Shown piece after piece: positions 16,852-25,867 of a stretch of DNA of 64,000 nt. The DNA comes from Pseudaquabacterium pictum (GTDB lineage: Bacteria > Pseudomonadota > Gammaproteobacteria > Burkholderiales > Burkholderiaceae_C), in NCBI RefSeq assembly GCF_005403045.1, contig NZ_BJCL01000006.1, positions 248,001-312,000 on the forward strand, written 5' to 3'. Made by a program: the position numbers and the translations under genes. Every line of letters starts with the position of its first letter. Position 1 is the first letter of the stretch. Under the pieces are notes generated by a model. The model was not told the origin of the DNA, ran no database searches, and saw nothing but the letters and a program-made list of their open reading frames with translations.

Positions 16852-18294
16852 ATGAACCATGACATTCCCAGGCGTTCCCCCGCAAGGGGCGGCGTCCGCG
16901 GTCGCCGGCTGCTGGCGCTGCTGAGCAGCGCCGCCATGCTGGGGGGCTGCGCAAGCTTCACCCCGGACGGTGGTTTCAGCGCAGTGGAACGGACCACCAA
17001 GGAGCGCATCGGCAAAGAGCTGCAGTGGGCGCGTGGCGACGCCGACCTCGACACCATCTCCAGGCGCGTGGCGGAACTGCTGGCCAAGCCACTGACGGCG
17101 GGCGATGCGGTGCAGATCGCCTTGCTCAACAACCGCGGCCTGCAGGCTGGTATCCAGGAGCTCGGCATCACCGAGGCCGAGGTCGTCCAGGCGGGACGTC
17201 TGCCGAACCCGGGCTTCAGCGTCGGGCGATCGCGAAGTGGCGACGAGCGCGAGATCGAGCGTGGCCTGCACGTCAACCTGGCGCGCCTGGTGGCAATGCC
17301 CATGATCGGCCGCATGGAGGCGCGGCGCTTCGAGCAGGCGCAGGCCCGCGTGGCGATGAGCGTGCTGTCGCTGGCCGCCGACACGCGCAAGGCCTACTTC
17401 ACCGCGCTGGCAGCCGAAGAAACCGTGCGCTACATGCGGCAGGTGAAGCAGGCGGCCGATGCCAGCGCCGAACTCGCCCGGCGGATGGAGCAGGTCGGCA
17501 ACTTCAACAAGCTGCAGCGTGCCCGGGAACAGTCGTTCTATGCGAGCGCTGCGCTTCAGCTCGCCCGGGCCGAACAGGCGCAGCGTGCGACGCGGGAGCG
17601 TCTGGTGCGGCTGCTGGGGCTGTGGGGCGCGCAGATCCAGTTCGCCTTGCCCGAGCGGCTGCCGGACCTGCCGCCATCGCCACTGGAACTGCCCGACGTC
17701 GAGCAGGTGGCCCTGGCCCAACGGCTGGACGTGCAGGCTGCCAAGCTGGCAGCGGAGCAGACGGCCAGCAGCCTTGGCCTGACGAAGACGACGCGCTTCG
17801 TCAACGTGCTGGAACTGGGTCTGATGCGCAACAGCTCGAACGAAGGGCCGACCCAGCGCGGCTGGGAGATCGGCTTCGAGCTGCCGCTGTTCGACTGGGG
17901 TGGCGCCCGCGTCGCGCGTGCGGAGGCCATCTACATGCAGACGCTGCACCGCGCCGCCGAGACCGCGATCAACGCGCGCTCCGAGGTGCGCGAGGCCTAC
18001 ACCGGCTACCGCTCGGCCTACGACATCGCACGGCACCACCGTGACGAGATCGTGCCGCTGAACCAGCGCATTGCCGAGGAGAACGTGCTTCGCTACAACG
18101 GCATGTTCATCGGCGTGTTCGAGCTGCTCGCCGACGCGCGCACGCAGATCACCAGCGTCAACGCCTCGATCGAGGCGCTGCGCGACTTCTGGATCGCGCA
18201 GGCCGACCTCGACATGGCCTTGATCGGCAAACCCAGCCTGGCTGCAGCCGCCGGCCCCGTGATGGCGGCCGAAGCCGCTGGCGCTGGCCATTGA
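16852..18294 (+). CDS. TolC-family outer membrane lipoprotein of the copper cluster
   Basis: A 480-residue TolC-like protein. A long N-terminal leader ends in lipobox LGGCA near residue 30, followed by coiled-coil efflux repeats (LTAGDAVQIALLNNRGLQAG, then RLPNPGFSVGRSRSGDE, then IGFELPLFDWGGARVARAE). It is the kind usually paired with copper oxidase genes rather than with an RND pump; no adaptor or pump gene lies next to it in this series. It may serve as an outer membrane exit or structural partner for the periplasmic copper proteins. The start at 16852 was chosen because it gives the lipoprotein leader. Confidence 0.88.
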   Translation: MNHDIPRRSPARGGVRGRRLLALLSSAAMLGGCASFTPDGGFSAVERTTKERIGKELQWARGDADLDTISRRVAELLAKPLTAGDAVQIALLNNRGLQAGIQELGITEAEVVQAGRLPNPGFSVGRSRSGDEREIERGLHVNLARLVAMPMIGRMEARRFEQAQARVAMSVLSLAADTRKAYFTALAAEETVRYMRQVKQAADASAELARRMEQVGNFNKLQRAREQSFYASAALQLARAEQAQRATRERLVRLLGLWGAQIQFALPERLPDLPPSPLELPDVEQVALAQRLDVQAAKLAAEQTASSLGLTKTTRFVNVLELGLMRNSSNEGPTQRGWEIGFELPLFDWGGARVARAEAIYMQTLHRAAETAINARSEVREAYTGYRSAYDIARHHRDEIVPLNQRIAEENVLRYNGMFIGVFELLADARTQITSVNASIEALRDFWIAQADLDMALIGKPSLAAAAGPVMAAEAAGAGH

Positions 18295-18311
18295 ACATGA
18301 AGGACGCTCCA

Positions 18312-19736
18312 ATGCTTTCCCGACGCAAGATGCTCGGTGGCGCCGGTGCCATCACGGCAGCGGCCGCCGCCGCCTCGGTCAGCAAGGTGGCCATGGCCGC
18401 GCTGCCCGAGCCGGTCATGCAGACCAAGCCCGACACCATGCCGCCGCTGGCGCCGAACACCGGGCGCCCCTACAACCCCGTCGTGACACTCAATGGCTGG
18501 ACACTGCCCTGGCGCATGAACAACGGCGTCAAGGAGTTCCACCTTGTCGCCGAGCCGGTGGTGCGCGAGATGGCGCCGGGTTTCAAGGCCCACCTGTGGG
18601 GCTACAACGGCCAGAGCCCCGGTCCGACCATCGAGGTGGTGGAAGGCGACCGCGTGCGCATCTTCGTCACCAACAAACTCGGCGAGCTCACCAGCATCCA
18701 CTGGCACGGCCAGCGCCTGCCCAACGGCATGGACGGCGTGACCGGGCTCAACCAGCCCGGCATCCCACCCGGCAAGACCTACGTGTACGAGTTCGTCGCG
18801 CGCCGCCCCGGCACCTTCATGTACCACCCGCATGCCGACGAGATGGTGCAGATGGCCATGGGCATGATGGGCTTCTGGATCACGCACCCGAAGCAGAAGC
18901 ATCCGCTGATCGACGAGGTCGACCGCGACTTCTGCTTCCTGCTCAACGCCTACGACATCGATCCTGGCGCGGCCACGCCGAAGATCATGACGATGCTGGA
19001 CTTCAACCTGTGGAGCTGGAACAGCCGCATCTTCCCGGGCATCGATCCGCTGGTGGTGCGGCACATGGACAAGGTGCGCATCCGCGTCGGCAACCTGACG
19101 ATGACCAACCACCCGATCCACCTGCACGGACATGAGTTCCTGATCACCGGCACCGATGGCGGCCCCACGCCGAAGAGCACGCGCCAGTACGAGGTGACGG
19201 CCGACATCGCCGTGGGACAGATGCGGCAGATGGACTTCCTCGCCGACGAGGAAGGTGACTGGGCCTTCCACTGCCACAAGAGCCACCACACGATGAACGC
19301 GATGGGCCACGACGTGCCGACCATGATCGGCGTCGACCACCGCGGCGTGGCGCGGCAGATCACCCAGCTCATCCCCGACTACATGGTGATGGGCGAGCGC
19401 GGCATGAAGGACATGACCGAGATGGAGATGCCGCTCCCCGACAACACGGCGCCGATGATGGCGGGGCAGGGCCCCTTCGGCGCGGTGGGCATGGGCGGCA
19501 TGTTCAGCGTGGTGAAAGTGCGCAAGAACCAGAAGCGCGGCGATTACAGCGACCCGGGCTGGTACCAGCACCCGCCCGGCACGGTGGCATACGAGTTCAC
19601 CGGCGCCTTGCCCGACCCGGCGCGCTTCAAGGCCGACACCAGCCCCGGACCCGGCTCCATGCCGGCACTGGCCAAGCCCGCCCAGGACGTCGAGGTCAAG
19701 GTGCGCAAGCCGGCGGGCGGCCACTCGGGCCACTGA
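18312..19736 (+). CDS. Periplasmic multicopper oxidase (CopA/CueO type)
   Basis: A 474-residue three-domain multicopper oxidase that probably oxidises Cu(I) to the less toxic Cu(II). A twin-arginine leader starts MLSRRKML. The copper motifs are all present: HWHG (type 2/3), YHPHADEM, HPIHLHGHEF and HCHKSHHTMNAM, the last giving the type 1 Cys and trinuclear His ligands. The region after the last motif is Met-rich (MGMGGM-type residues), as in copper-resistance oxidases. AAGGA lies eight bases before the ATG at 18312; an ATG at 18297 is possible but less supported. It directly follows the TolC-like gene. Confidence 0.93.
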   Translation: MLSRRKMLGGAGAITAAAAAASVSKVAMAALPEPVMQTKPDTMPPLAPNTGRPYNPVVTLNGWTLPWRMNNGVKEFHLVAEPVVREMAPGFKAHLWGYNGQSPGPTIEVVEGDRVRIFVTNKLGELTSIHWHGQRLPNGMDGVTGLNQPGIPPGKTYVYEFVARRPGTFMYHPHADEMVQMAMGMMGFWITHPKQKHPLIDEVDRDFCFLLNAYDIDPGAATPKIMTMLDFNLWSWNSRIFPGIDPLVVRHMDKVRIRVGNLTMTNHPIHLHGHEFLITGTDGGPTPKSTRQYEVTADIAVGQMRQMDFLADEEGDWAFHCHKSHHTMNAMGHDVPTMIGVDHRGVARQITQLIPDYMVMGERGMKDMTEMEMPLPDNTAPMMAGQGPFGAVGMGGMFSVVKVRKNQKRGDYSDPGWYQHPPGTVAYEFTGALPDPARFKADTSPGPGSMPALAKPAQDVEVKVRKPAGGHSGH

Positions 19737-19821
19737 TGGCAAGCGCAGATCGCAGCACAGACACGACCGCCATCCCGTCGTCATGGACCACCGCCGATCG
19801 CCACATTCCAAGGAAACCCGC

Positions 19822-20367
19822 ATGTCCGACTGCACATCCAAACCGCCCGCCCGCCGCGCCGCCCTCACGCGCATGGCGGCAGCCACCGCTGCCGCGGCAC
19901 TGCCTTTGCTGACGGCACCCGCGCGGGCGCACACCGACAAGCCGCACGCCCCCAAGAAGGGGCCGGTCGTCAAGGAACAGAAGGACTGGGGCATTGCCGG
20001 CGATGCCAAGAACGCCAAGCGCACCATCGAGGTCCGCATGGCCGACAACATGCGATTCACGCCGGAGCGCATCGAGGTGCGTCAGGGCGACACCGTGAAG
20101 TTCGTGGTCCGCAATGCCGGCCAGGTGATGCACGAGTTCGTCATCGGCACCAAGGCCGAGAACGCCAGGCACGCCGAGATGATGGTGAAGTTCCCGAACA
20201 TGGAGCACGACGAGCCGTACATGGCGCATGTCCCGCCCGGCAAGGCCGGCGAGATCGTCTGGACCTTCAACCGCGCTGGACAGTTCGAGTTCGCCTGCCT
20301 GATCGCAGGCCACTACCAGGGTGGCATGGTGGGCACGATCATGGTCGCGCCGGCGGGCAAGTCATGA
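19822..20367 (+). CDS. Periplasmic cupredoxin
   Basis: A 181-residue blue-copper protein. The leader has Arg residues (PPARRAALTRM) before a hydrophobic core and cleavage at ARA-HT, possibly Tat-type. Type 1 copper ligands can be read as His in MHEFVIGT and Cys, His and Met in FACLIAGHYQGGM. It probably shuttles copper or electrons in the periplasm together with the oxidase upstream. AAGGAAA precedes the ATG at 19822. Its stop overlaps the next start in ATGA. Confidence 0.9.
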   Translation: MSDCTSKPPARRAALTRMAAATAAAALPLLTAPARAHTDKPHAPKKGPVVKEQKDWGIAGDAKNAKRTIEVRMADNMRFTPERIEVRQGDTVKFVVRNAGQVMHEFVIGTKAENARHAEMMVKFPNMEHDEPYMAHVPPGKAGEIVWTFNRAGQFEFACLIAGHYQGGMVGTIMVAPAGKS

Positions 20368-20846
20368 AGCGCCGAAAGTTGTTGGGCGCATTGCTCGGCG
20401 CTGGCGGGCTGCTGGCCATCCCCGCGGTGCTGCAGGCGCAGGGCCCGGCAGTGCTCGTCGAGGTCTGGAAGAGCCCGACCTGCGGCTGCTGCAAGGACTG
20501 GATCACCCACCTCGAAGCCCACGGCTTTCGGGTCAAGGTCAACGATGTCGGCAACACCGCAGCCCGCGCCCGGCTGAAGGTGCCGATGAAGCTCGGGTCA
20601 TGCCACACCGCCTGGGTCGGCCGCTACGCCATCGAGGGGCACGTCCCCGCAGCCGACATCCGCCGGCTGCTGAAGGAGCGCCCCGACGCGATCGGCCTGG
20701 CCGTCCCGGGCATGCCGCTCGGCTCGCCGGGCATGGACGGTCCTGCCTACGGCAACCGGCAGGATCCCTACGACGTGCTGCTCATCGCCCACGATGGCAG
20801 CACCCAAGTCTTCAACAGCTACTTCAAGCCAAAGGAACGCTCATGA
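20364..20846 (+). CDS. DUF411 metal-binding protein
   Basis: A 160-residue exported protein of the DUF411 family. The leader MKRRKLLGALLGAGGLLAIP is followed by a thioredoxin-like domain whose metal site is SPTCGCCKDWITHLEAHGF (CxCC near residues 40-43). SCHTAWVGRYAIEGHVPA is the second hallmark. DUF411 proteins recur in copper and silver clusters and are thought to bind the metal in the periplasm. ATGA overlaps at both ends couple it to the cupredoxin and CusF-like genes. Confidence 0.9.
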   Translation: MKRRKLLGALLGAGGLLAIPAVLQAQGPAVLVEVWKSPTCGCCKDWITHLEAHGFRVKVNDVGNTAARARLKVPMKLGSCHTAWVGRYAIEGHVPAADIRRLLKERPDAIGLAVPGMPLGSPGMDGPAYGNRQDPYDVLLIAHDGSTQVFNSYFKPKERS

Positions 20847-21214
20847 ACCACCAACGATCCCTCTTCCGCAGCGCCAGCCTGGCTCTGGTGCTTTCGGCCG
20901 CAGCCGCGATGCCGGCCTGGGCCGCAAGCCACCAAGGCGCACATGGTGCGCATGGCGACCACGGCAAGCCGACGTCGCAGGCCGCCGCCGGCGACATGAC
21001 CGACGGCGAGGTTCGCAAGGTCGACAGGGAGGGCGGCAAGCTCACCCTCAAGCATGCCGACATCAAGAGCCTGGACATGCCGGCGATGACGATGGTGTTC
21101 GTCGTCAAGGACAAGGCCATGCTCGACAAGCTCAAGGCCGGCGACAAGATCAAGTTCAAGGCCATCAACGACGCGGGCAAGTACACCGTCACCGAGCTGC
21201 AGATGGCACAGTGA
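20843..21214 (+). CDS. CusF-like periplasmic copper-binding protein
   Basis: A 123-residue protein: signal peptide (cleavage after AWA), a His-rich linker (HQGAHGAHGDHG) and a CusF beta-barrel domain. The Cu(I)/Ag(I) ligand positions are readable as His in LKHADIKSLDMPAMTMVF with the two Met of MPAMTM and the conserved Trp replaced by an aromatic/hydrophobic context. CusF normally hands copper to a CusCBA pump; no CusA-type pump lies in this window, so it may feed the oxidase or cupredoxin. ATGA overlap with the DUF411 gene. Confidence 0.92.
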   Translation: MNHQRSLFRSASLALVLSAAAAMPAWAASHQGAHGAHGDHGKPTSQAAAGDMTDGEVRKVDREGGKLTLKHADIKSLDMPAMTMVFVVKDKAMLDKLKAGDKIKFKAINDAGKYTVTELQMAQ

Positions 21215-21223
21215 GCGGCGCTG

Positions 21224-21397
21224 GCCGCAGGTCACATCGTGGACATCGCCTGGTCGCCCGATGGCCGCCTTGCGCACAAGGCACGGGTTGCCGCAGGCAA
21301 GTCTGTCGAGGTCTGCGGCGCGCTGGCAGTGGGGGGCGTGGTTCGCTGGCGTTTCACGACCGGCGCGCCAGTGGACTTCAACATCCACCCACGCTGA
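21224..21397 (+). pseudogene. Decayed secreted copper-cluster protein (FNIH-type fragment)
   Basis: The translation from 21224 reads without interruption through SPDGRLAHKARVAAGKSVEV and RWRFTTGAPVDFNIH, then stops at 21395-21397. This matches my recollection of a small periplasmic protein of Burkholderiales copper loci that continues FNIHYH...YP and ends in a Cys-Trp-Met-Trp segment. Both the signal peptide and the C-terminal part are absent; an in-frame continuation FDVLQQA after the stop suggests a single nonsense change followed by decay. No usable ATG was found; GTG at 21239 is the only candidate start. Confidence 0.45.
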
Positions 21398-21425
21398 TTC
21401 GACGTGCTGCAGCAGGCGGCGTCGA

Positions 21426-21905
21426 TCAGGATGCCCGGCGACGCGCCCGCCCCGGTTGCAGCCCTGCGGTCCTGCCGGCTGAGTGACGGCTGTCGGCTGG
21501 CGGCGTGGCAGTTTCGTGGGAGAGCGAGTCGATGATCGGGCAGTCCGGCCGGTCGTCACCGTGGCAGCAGTGCACGAGGTGCTCCAGCGTGGCCTTCATC
21601 GACTGCAACTCCTTCAGCTTCTCGTCGAGTTCCTGGATGTGCGCCTGTGCCAGCGCGCGCACCTGCCGGCTCGGCCGCTTGCGGTCTTGCCACAGGCCGA
21701 GCAGTTCGCGAATCTGCTCGATCGAGAAGCCCAGGTCGCGCGACTGGCGAACAAAGCGCAGCGTGCTGACGTCCTTGGCGGTGTACTGCCGGTAGCCCGA
21801 CTCGGTGCGTTCGGCCTCGGGGAACAGCCCGACGCTCTCGTAGTGGCGGATCATCTTCGCCGACACGCCCGACGCTTTGGCGGCTTCGCCGATGTTCATG
21901 CGCAT
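21426..21905 (-). CDS. cueR: Copper-responsive MerR regulator CueR (second copy)
   Basis: A 159-residue MerR regulator very like the one at 5131-5691 in its DNA-binding half ([40 protein letters not shown]). The metal loop [12 protein letters not shown] is the classical CueR loop for Cu(I). The ATG at 21905 has GGGAGAG six bases upstream. The in-frame ATG at 21899 overlaps the copA stop in ATGA and is an alternative. It lies directly behind copA and probably activates the copA promoter at 24195-24225. Confidence 0.93.
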   Translation of the reverse strand: MRMNIGEAAKASGVSAKMIRHYESVGLFPEAERTESGYRQYTAKDVSTLRFVRQSRDLGFSIEQIRELLGLWQDRKRPSRQVRALAQAHIQELDEKLKELQSMKATLEHLVHCCHGDDRPDCPIIDSLSHETATPPADSRHSAGRTAGLQPGRARRRAS

Positions 21906-24163
21906 CGCTGCTCTCCCAGGGCGTCCACGGTTTCGGGTTGCCGACTTGGCGGGCTCTTCAGTTCCGCCGCGCGTGCCCCGGCGACACCCTGCCAGCGGCG
22001 CAGCGTCAGCGCGTTCAGCACCACGCTGACGCTGCTGAAGGCCATCGCCGCGCCGGCGATCACGGGGTTCAGCAGGCCGATTGCCGCCAGCGGAATGCCC
22101 AGCACGTTGTAGCCGAAGGCCCAGAACAGGCCCTGCTTGATCTTCGCGTAGGTGCGGCGCGAGATGTCCAGCGAGTCGGCCACCAGGCGCGGGTCGCCGC
22201 GCATCAGCGTGATGCCGGCGGTCTCGGTCGCCACATCGGCACCGCCCGCCATCGCGTACGACACCGACGCGGCGGCAAGCGCCGGGCCGTCGTTGAGGCC
22301 GTCGCCGACGAAGGCCACGATCTCACCGGCATCGCGCAGTTCCTTGACGATGGCCGCCTTGTCGCCGGGCAGCACCTCGGCCCGCACCTCGGTGATGCCC
22401 AGTTCCTTCGCGACGGCCTCGGCCGCGCCGCGGTTGTCGCCGGTCAGCATCACGGTGCGGATGCCGAGCTGATGCAGGCGGGACACCGCCTCTGCGGCCG
22501 CAGGCTTGACCGTGTCGCCGAAGGCCAGCAGGCCCAGCAGGCGCTGCTGGCCGGCATCGGACTGAACCAGCCAGGACACGGTGCTGCCATGTTGCTCCAG
22601 GCGCTGGGCTTCGGCATGCAAGCCGCCTGTCTCCAGACCCAGTTCACGCAGCAGGCGCGTGCTGCCGAGGGCCAGCGTCTGGCCGCGCACCACGCCCTGC
22701 ACCCCACGCCCGGGCAGGGCCTGGGCATCGTGTGCCTGGGGGATCGGCAGGCGCTCGTGGCGAACCTGGGCCATCACGGCCACCGCCAGCGGATGGCTGC
22801 TCGACTTCTGCAGTGCGGCGGCCAGTCGCAGCACCTCGCCCCGGTCCGAACCTTCGGCGGCCACGACGGCAGCCAGCGACGGCTTGCCCTCGGTGAGGGT
22901 GCCTGTCTTGTCGAACGCCACCACGGTCACCGCATGCGCGACCTCCAGCGCCTCGGCGTCCTTGATCAGGATGCCGTGGCGCGCCGCGACACCCGTGCCG
23001 GCCATGATGGCCGTCGGCGTGGCCAGGCCCAGCGCACACGGGCAGGCGATGACCAGCACGGCCACGGCGTTGATGAGCGCCTGCTCCCAGTCGCCCGTGA
23101 AGCCGACCCAGCCGAGGAAGGTCAGCAGCGCGATCACCAGCACCACCGGCACGAACACCGCGCTCACGCGGTCGACGATGCGCTGGATCGGCGCCTTCGC
23201 GGCCTGGGCCGACTCGACCATGCGGATGATGCGGGCCAGCGTCGTCTCCGCGCCGATGGCGGTGGTGCGCACCGTCAGCGCGCCCTCGGCATTGATGGCG
23301 CCCCCGGTCACTTTGTCGCCGACACCCTTGGCCACCGGCAGGCTCTCGCCGGTGATGAGCGATTCATCGATGTGGCTGCGGCCTTCGACGATGTCGCCGT
23401 CGACCGCCACGCGGTCACCGGGGCGCACGATCACGAGGTCGCCCACCAGCACCTGCTCCACCGGAATGTCCACCTCGGCGCCACCGCGGCGCACGCGCGC
23501 GGTGGTCGGGCGCAGCGCGTTCAGCGCCCGGATCGCATCGGCGGTCTGGCGCTTCGCGCGCTGTTCGAGCCACTTGCCCAGCAGCACCAGCGTGATCACG
23601 GCTGCGGAGGCCTCGAAGTAGAGGTGGGGCATGCCATGCGCGGCGTGCTTGAGGAGCAGGTAGACCGACAGCCCATAGGCCGCCGAGGTGCCCAGCGCCA
23701 CCAGCAGGTCCATGTTGCCGGTCTTCGCCAGCGCAGCCTTCCAGCCCGCGCGGTAGAAGCGCCAGCCGAGCCAGAACTGCACCGGCGTGGCCAGCGCCAG
23801 CTGGATCCAGCCGTCCGGCATCCAGTCGATGCCGAACAGCTGCAGCAGCATGGGCAGCACCAGCGGCAGCGTCAGCGCACCGCTCAGGGCCACGGGCCAC
23901 CAGGCGGGCAGGCGTGGCGCCGCCTGCGGCGTCGCGTCCTGAAGGTCCTTCGTGGTGTAGCCGGCCTTGCGCACGGCAGCGGCCAGCATGTCGGCGGTCA
24001 CGGCGGCGTCGGCCTGGACCGAGGCCTGCTCGGTCGCCAGATTGACGCTGGCCTGCCGGACCCCGGGCACCGCCATGAGCGACTTTTCGACGCGGGTGAC
24101 GCAGGAGGCACAGGTCATGCCGGTGACCTGCAGCGTGATCTCGGAGGAATCGGCGGTGATCAT
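21896..24163 (-). CDS. copA: Cu(I)-exporting P1B-type ATPase
   Basis: A 755-residue inner membrane copper pump that moves Cu(I) out of the cytoplasm. One N-terminal HMA domain carries GMTCASC (residues 15-21). The transmembrane metal site is [11 protein letters not shown] (about 372), the phosphorylated Asp is in DKTGTLT (about 417), and the hinge is [11 protein letters not shown] (about 618). YNVLGIP and [13 protein letters not shown] in the last two helices are the P1B-1 copper signature. I start at ATG 24163 because the MerR-type promoter occupies 24195-24225; the frame extends to 24202 but would begin inside that promoter. It is followed by cueR in an overlapping arrangement. Confidence 0.95.
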   Translation of the reverse strand: MITADSSEITLQVTGMTCASCVTRVEKSLMAVPGVRQASVNLATEQASVQADAAVTADMLAAAVRKAGYTTKDLQDATPQAAPRLPAWWPVALSGALTLPLVLPMLLQLFGIDWMPDGWIQLALATPVQFWLGWRFYRAGWKAALAKTGNMDLLVALGTSAAYGLSVYLLLKHAAHGMPHLYFEASAAVITLVLLGKWLEQRAKRQTADAIRALNALRPTTARVRRGGAEVDIPVEQVLVGDLVIVRPGDRVAVDGDIVEGRSHIDESLITGESLPVAKGVGDKVTGGAINAEGALTVRTTAIGAETTLARIIRMVESAQAAKAPIQRIVDRVSAVFVPVVLVIALLTFLGWVGFTGDWEQALINAVAVLVIACPCALGLATPTAIMAGTGVAARHGILIKDAEALEVAHAVTVVAFDKTGTLTEGKPSLAAVVAAEGSDRGEVLRLAAALQKSSSHPLAVAVMAQVRHERLPIPQAHDAQALPGRGVQGVVRGQTLALGSTRLLRELGLETGGLHAEAQRLEQHGSTVSWLVQSDAGQQRLLGLLAFGDTVKPAAAEAVSRLHQLGIRTVMLTGDNRGAAEAVAKELGITEVRAEVLPGDKAAIVKELRDAGEIVAFVGDGLNDGPALAAASVSYAMAGGADVATETAGITLMRGDPRLVADSLDISRRTYAKIKQGLFWAFGYNVLGIPLAAIGLLNPVIAGAAMAFSSVSVVLNALTLRRWQGVAGARAAELKSPPSRQPETVDALGEQRCA

Positions 24164-24194
24164 GAAGACCTCGGGCAGTTGTTCGATGTGGCGC

Positions 24195-24225
24195 ATCGTC
24201 AAGCTTCTGACGATGGCAAGGTCAA
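24195..24225 (-). promoter_or_regulatory. CueR/MerR-type promoter of copA
   Basis: On the minus strand: -35 TTGACC, a 19-bp spacer starting TTGCC, and -10 GACGAT. The dyad in the spacer is weaker than in the other two CueR-type promoters. Transcription would start near 24188, about 25 bases before ATG 24163, which rules out the more upstream in-frame starts. The rest of 24226-24455 shows no gene. Confidence 0.6.
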
Positions 24226-24455
24226 CAGCCTTCGAAAGATTCTGCCTTCAGCGCGTCTGCCGAGCCGGCCCGTCAAGTGACCTGTCTGTGGCGCTGCGCA
24301 CCGGGCGCGTGCTGCGCCACGGCGCCTGCGGCGGCACAGGGCGGCGGGGACACAGCGGTACCGGCACCGAGTCGGCTGATGCCAAAGGCGTGCAGGTGCG
24401 CCGGCAGCGTCCTCGCCGGACCCCGACGCAGGCCTGCGTTCGCCGTGCCAGGGAT

Positions 24456-24761
24456 TCAGTAGCGTTCCGGCCGCAGCACCGTCACCGATGCGAAGTGCAT
24501 GGCCACGCTGAAGTTGGCGGCGTAGTTCGCGAGCACCTGCTCGGCGATGTGGTCGGCCACCGCCTCGTCGCAGATCACTTTCATCTCGATCGTGCGGTCG
24601 GCTTCCCAGGCGCCCTCGCGCTCGCCCTCGCGGCCGACGGCGCGCACGTCGTAGACCGTCCAGCTCTGTGCGCCGGCGGCCTTGACGTCGCGCACGAGGT
24701 TCTTCTCCAGCGCAGCCTCGGCAACGATGACGAGCAGGGACTTGGGATGCTTGGCGAGCAT
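24456..24761 (-). CDS. PII-like regulatory protein of an SbtA permease (SbtB-like)
   Basis: A 101-residue small protein with the PII-like ferredoxin fold: KSLLVIVAEAALEKNLVRDV, then GAQSWTVYDVRAVG as the mobile T-loop base, and VADHIAEQVLANY. It ends with SVAMHFASVTVLRPERY. The gene is 12 bases behind the SbtA-type permease, the arrangement of sbtA-sbtB, where the PII-like protein binds the permease in response to adenine nucleotides. Direct nucleotide ligands cannot be confirmed by eye. Confidence 0.75.
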   Translation of the reverse strand: MLAKHPKSLLVIVAEAALEKNLVRDVKAAGAQSWTVYDVRAVGREGEREGAWEADRTIEMKVICDEAVADHIAEQVLANYAANFSVAMHFASVTVLRPERY

Positions 24762-24773
24762 GTCTGGGCTCCG

Positions 24774-25721
24774 TCAGGCGGTGAGCCGGCGTGCCAGCTC
24801 GATGTACAGGGGGATGCCGACCACGATGTTGAACGGGAAGGTGATGCCCAGCGCCGCGGTGATCGACAGCGCGGCATTGGCCTCCGGCACGGCAATGCGC
24901 ATCGCGGTCGGCGCGGCGATGTAGCTGGCGCTGGCGGCCAGGGTTGCCAGCACGGCCACGCCGCCGGTGCTCAGCCCCAGCGCCAGTCCCAGGCCCGCGC
25001 CGGCCAGCGCCAGCACCGGTGGCACGGCCACGCCCACCACCAGCACCGCGGCGCCGAAACGGCGCACCTCGGCCAGCCGGCCGCCGGCGACCAGGCCCAG
25101 CTCCAGCAGGAACAGCGCCAGCACACCCTTGAACGGATCGATGAACACGGCCTTGATCGGCGCCGTGCCGGCCTCGCCGGCCACGGCACCGATGAGCAGG
25201 CCGCCCATGAGCAAGAGCACGCTCTTGCCGAACAGCACGTCGTGGGCCAGTCCGCCCCAGTGCGTGGCGGCGCCGCTGCTGGCACGCTGCGACCAGCGCG
25301 CCAGCAGGATGCCGGCCACCAGCCCCGGGGCCTCCATCACCGCCACCCACAGCGCAGCATGGCTCTCGTAGGCGATGCCCTGACGGGTGAGCGCAGCGGT
25401 GGCGACCGCGAAGGTGACGACGCTGACTGAGCCGTAGTGCGCCGCCAGCGCTGCCGCATCGACGCCGCGCAGCTTGAGCGCGCGCAGCAGCGGGAACAGA
25501 CCGAATGGAATCGCGAAGCCCAGCGCCATGCAGCCCAGCACCTGGGGCGCCAGCGCGGCCATCGGCTGCTTCGACAGCTCGATGCCGCCCTTCAGGCCGA
25601 TCGCCAGCAGCAGGTAGATCGACAGCGTCTCGTACAGCGCCTCGGGCAACCGCAGGTCGCTCTTGACCAGGCGCGCAAACACGCCCAGGAGGAAGAAGAA
25701 GACGACGACATCGATGTCCAT
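24774..25721 (-). CDS. SbtA-type sodium-dependent bicarbonate permease
   Basis: A 315-residue inner membrane protein with about ten hydrophobic segments, matching the SbtA (sodium-dependent bicarbonate transporter) family: YLLLAIGLKGGIELSKQP, HYGSVSVVTFAVATAAL, MEAPGLVAGILLARW and YIAAPTAMRIAVPEANAAL are typical blocks. SbtA brings bicarbonate into the cell with Na+. The ATG at 25721 gives the family's usual short N-terminus (MDIDVVVFFFLLG). It is followed by the PII-like partner gene. Non-cyanobacterial homologues are little studied, so the substrate is inferred. Confidence 0.85.
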   Translation of the reverse strand: MDIDVVVFFFLLGVFARLVKSDLRLPEALYETLSIYLLLAIGLKGGIELSKQPMAALAPQVLGCMALGFAIPFGLFPLLRALKLRGVDAAALAAHYGSVSVVTFAVATAALTRQGIAYESHAALWVAVMEAPGLVAGILLARWSQRASSGAATHWGGLAHDVLFGKSVLLLMGGLLIGAVAGEAGTAPIKAVFIDPFKGVLALFLLELGLVAGGRLAEVRRFGAAVLVVGVAVPPVLALAGAGLGLALGLSTGGVAVLATLAASASYIAAPTAMRIAVPEANAALSITAALGITFPFNIVVGIPLYIELARRLTA

Positions 25722-25867
25722 GGCGCGCCGATGCTGCCACATCCGGCCCCGTGGTCCGCGGCTCCGCGTTGCCTGGGCCGCCACGCGGGGCCGGGCTGGC
25801 GGCCGGCGCGTTGACGGGGTCGCTAGACTGCGCGGACCGCTCCCGCGCATTTCACAGGACCGTGTCC

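Noticed and set aside
24164-24202. Upstream in-frame extension of copA to a TTG codon
   Set aside because: It would start inside the CueR-type promoter at 24195-24225.
21938-24280. Long plus-strand frame (about 780 codons) opposite copA
   Set aside because: The minus-strand copA motifs are unmistakable; this frame has no recognisable domain.
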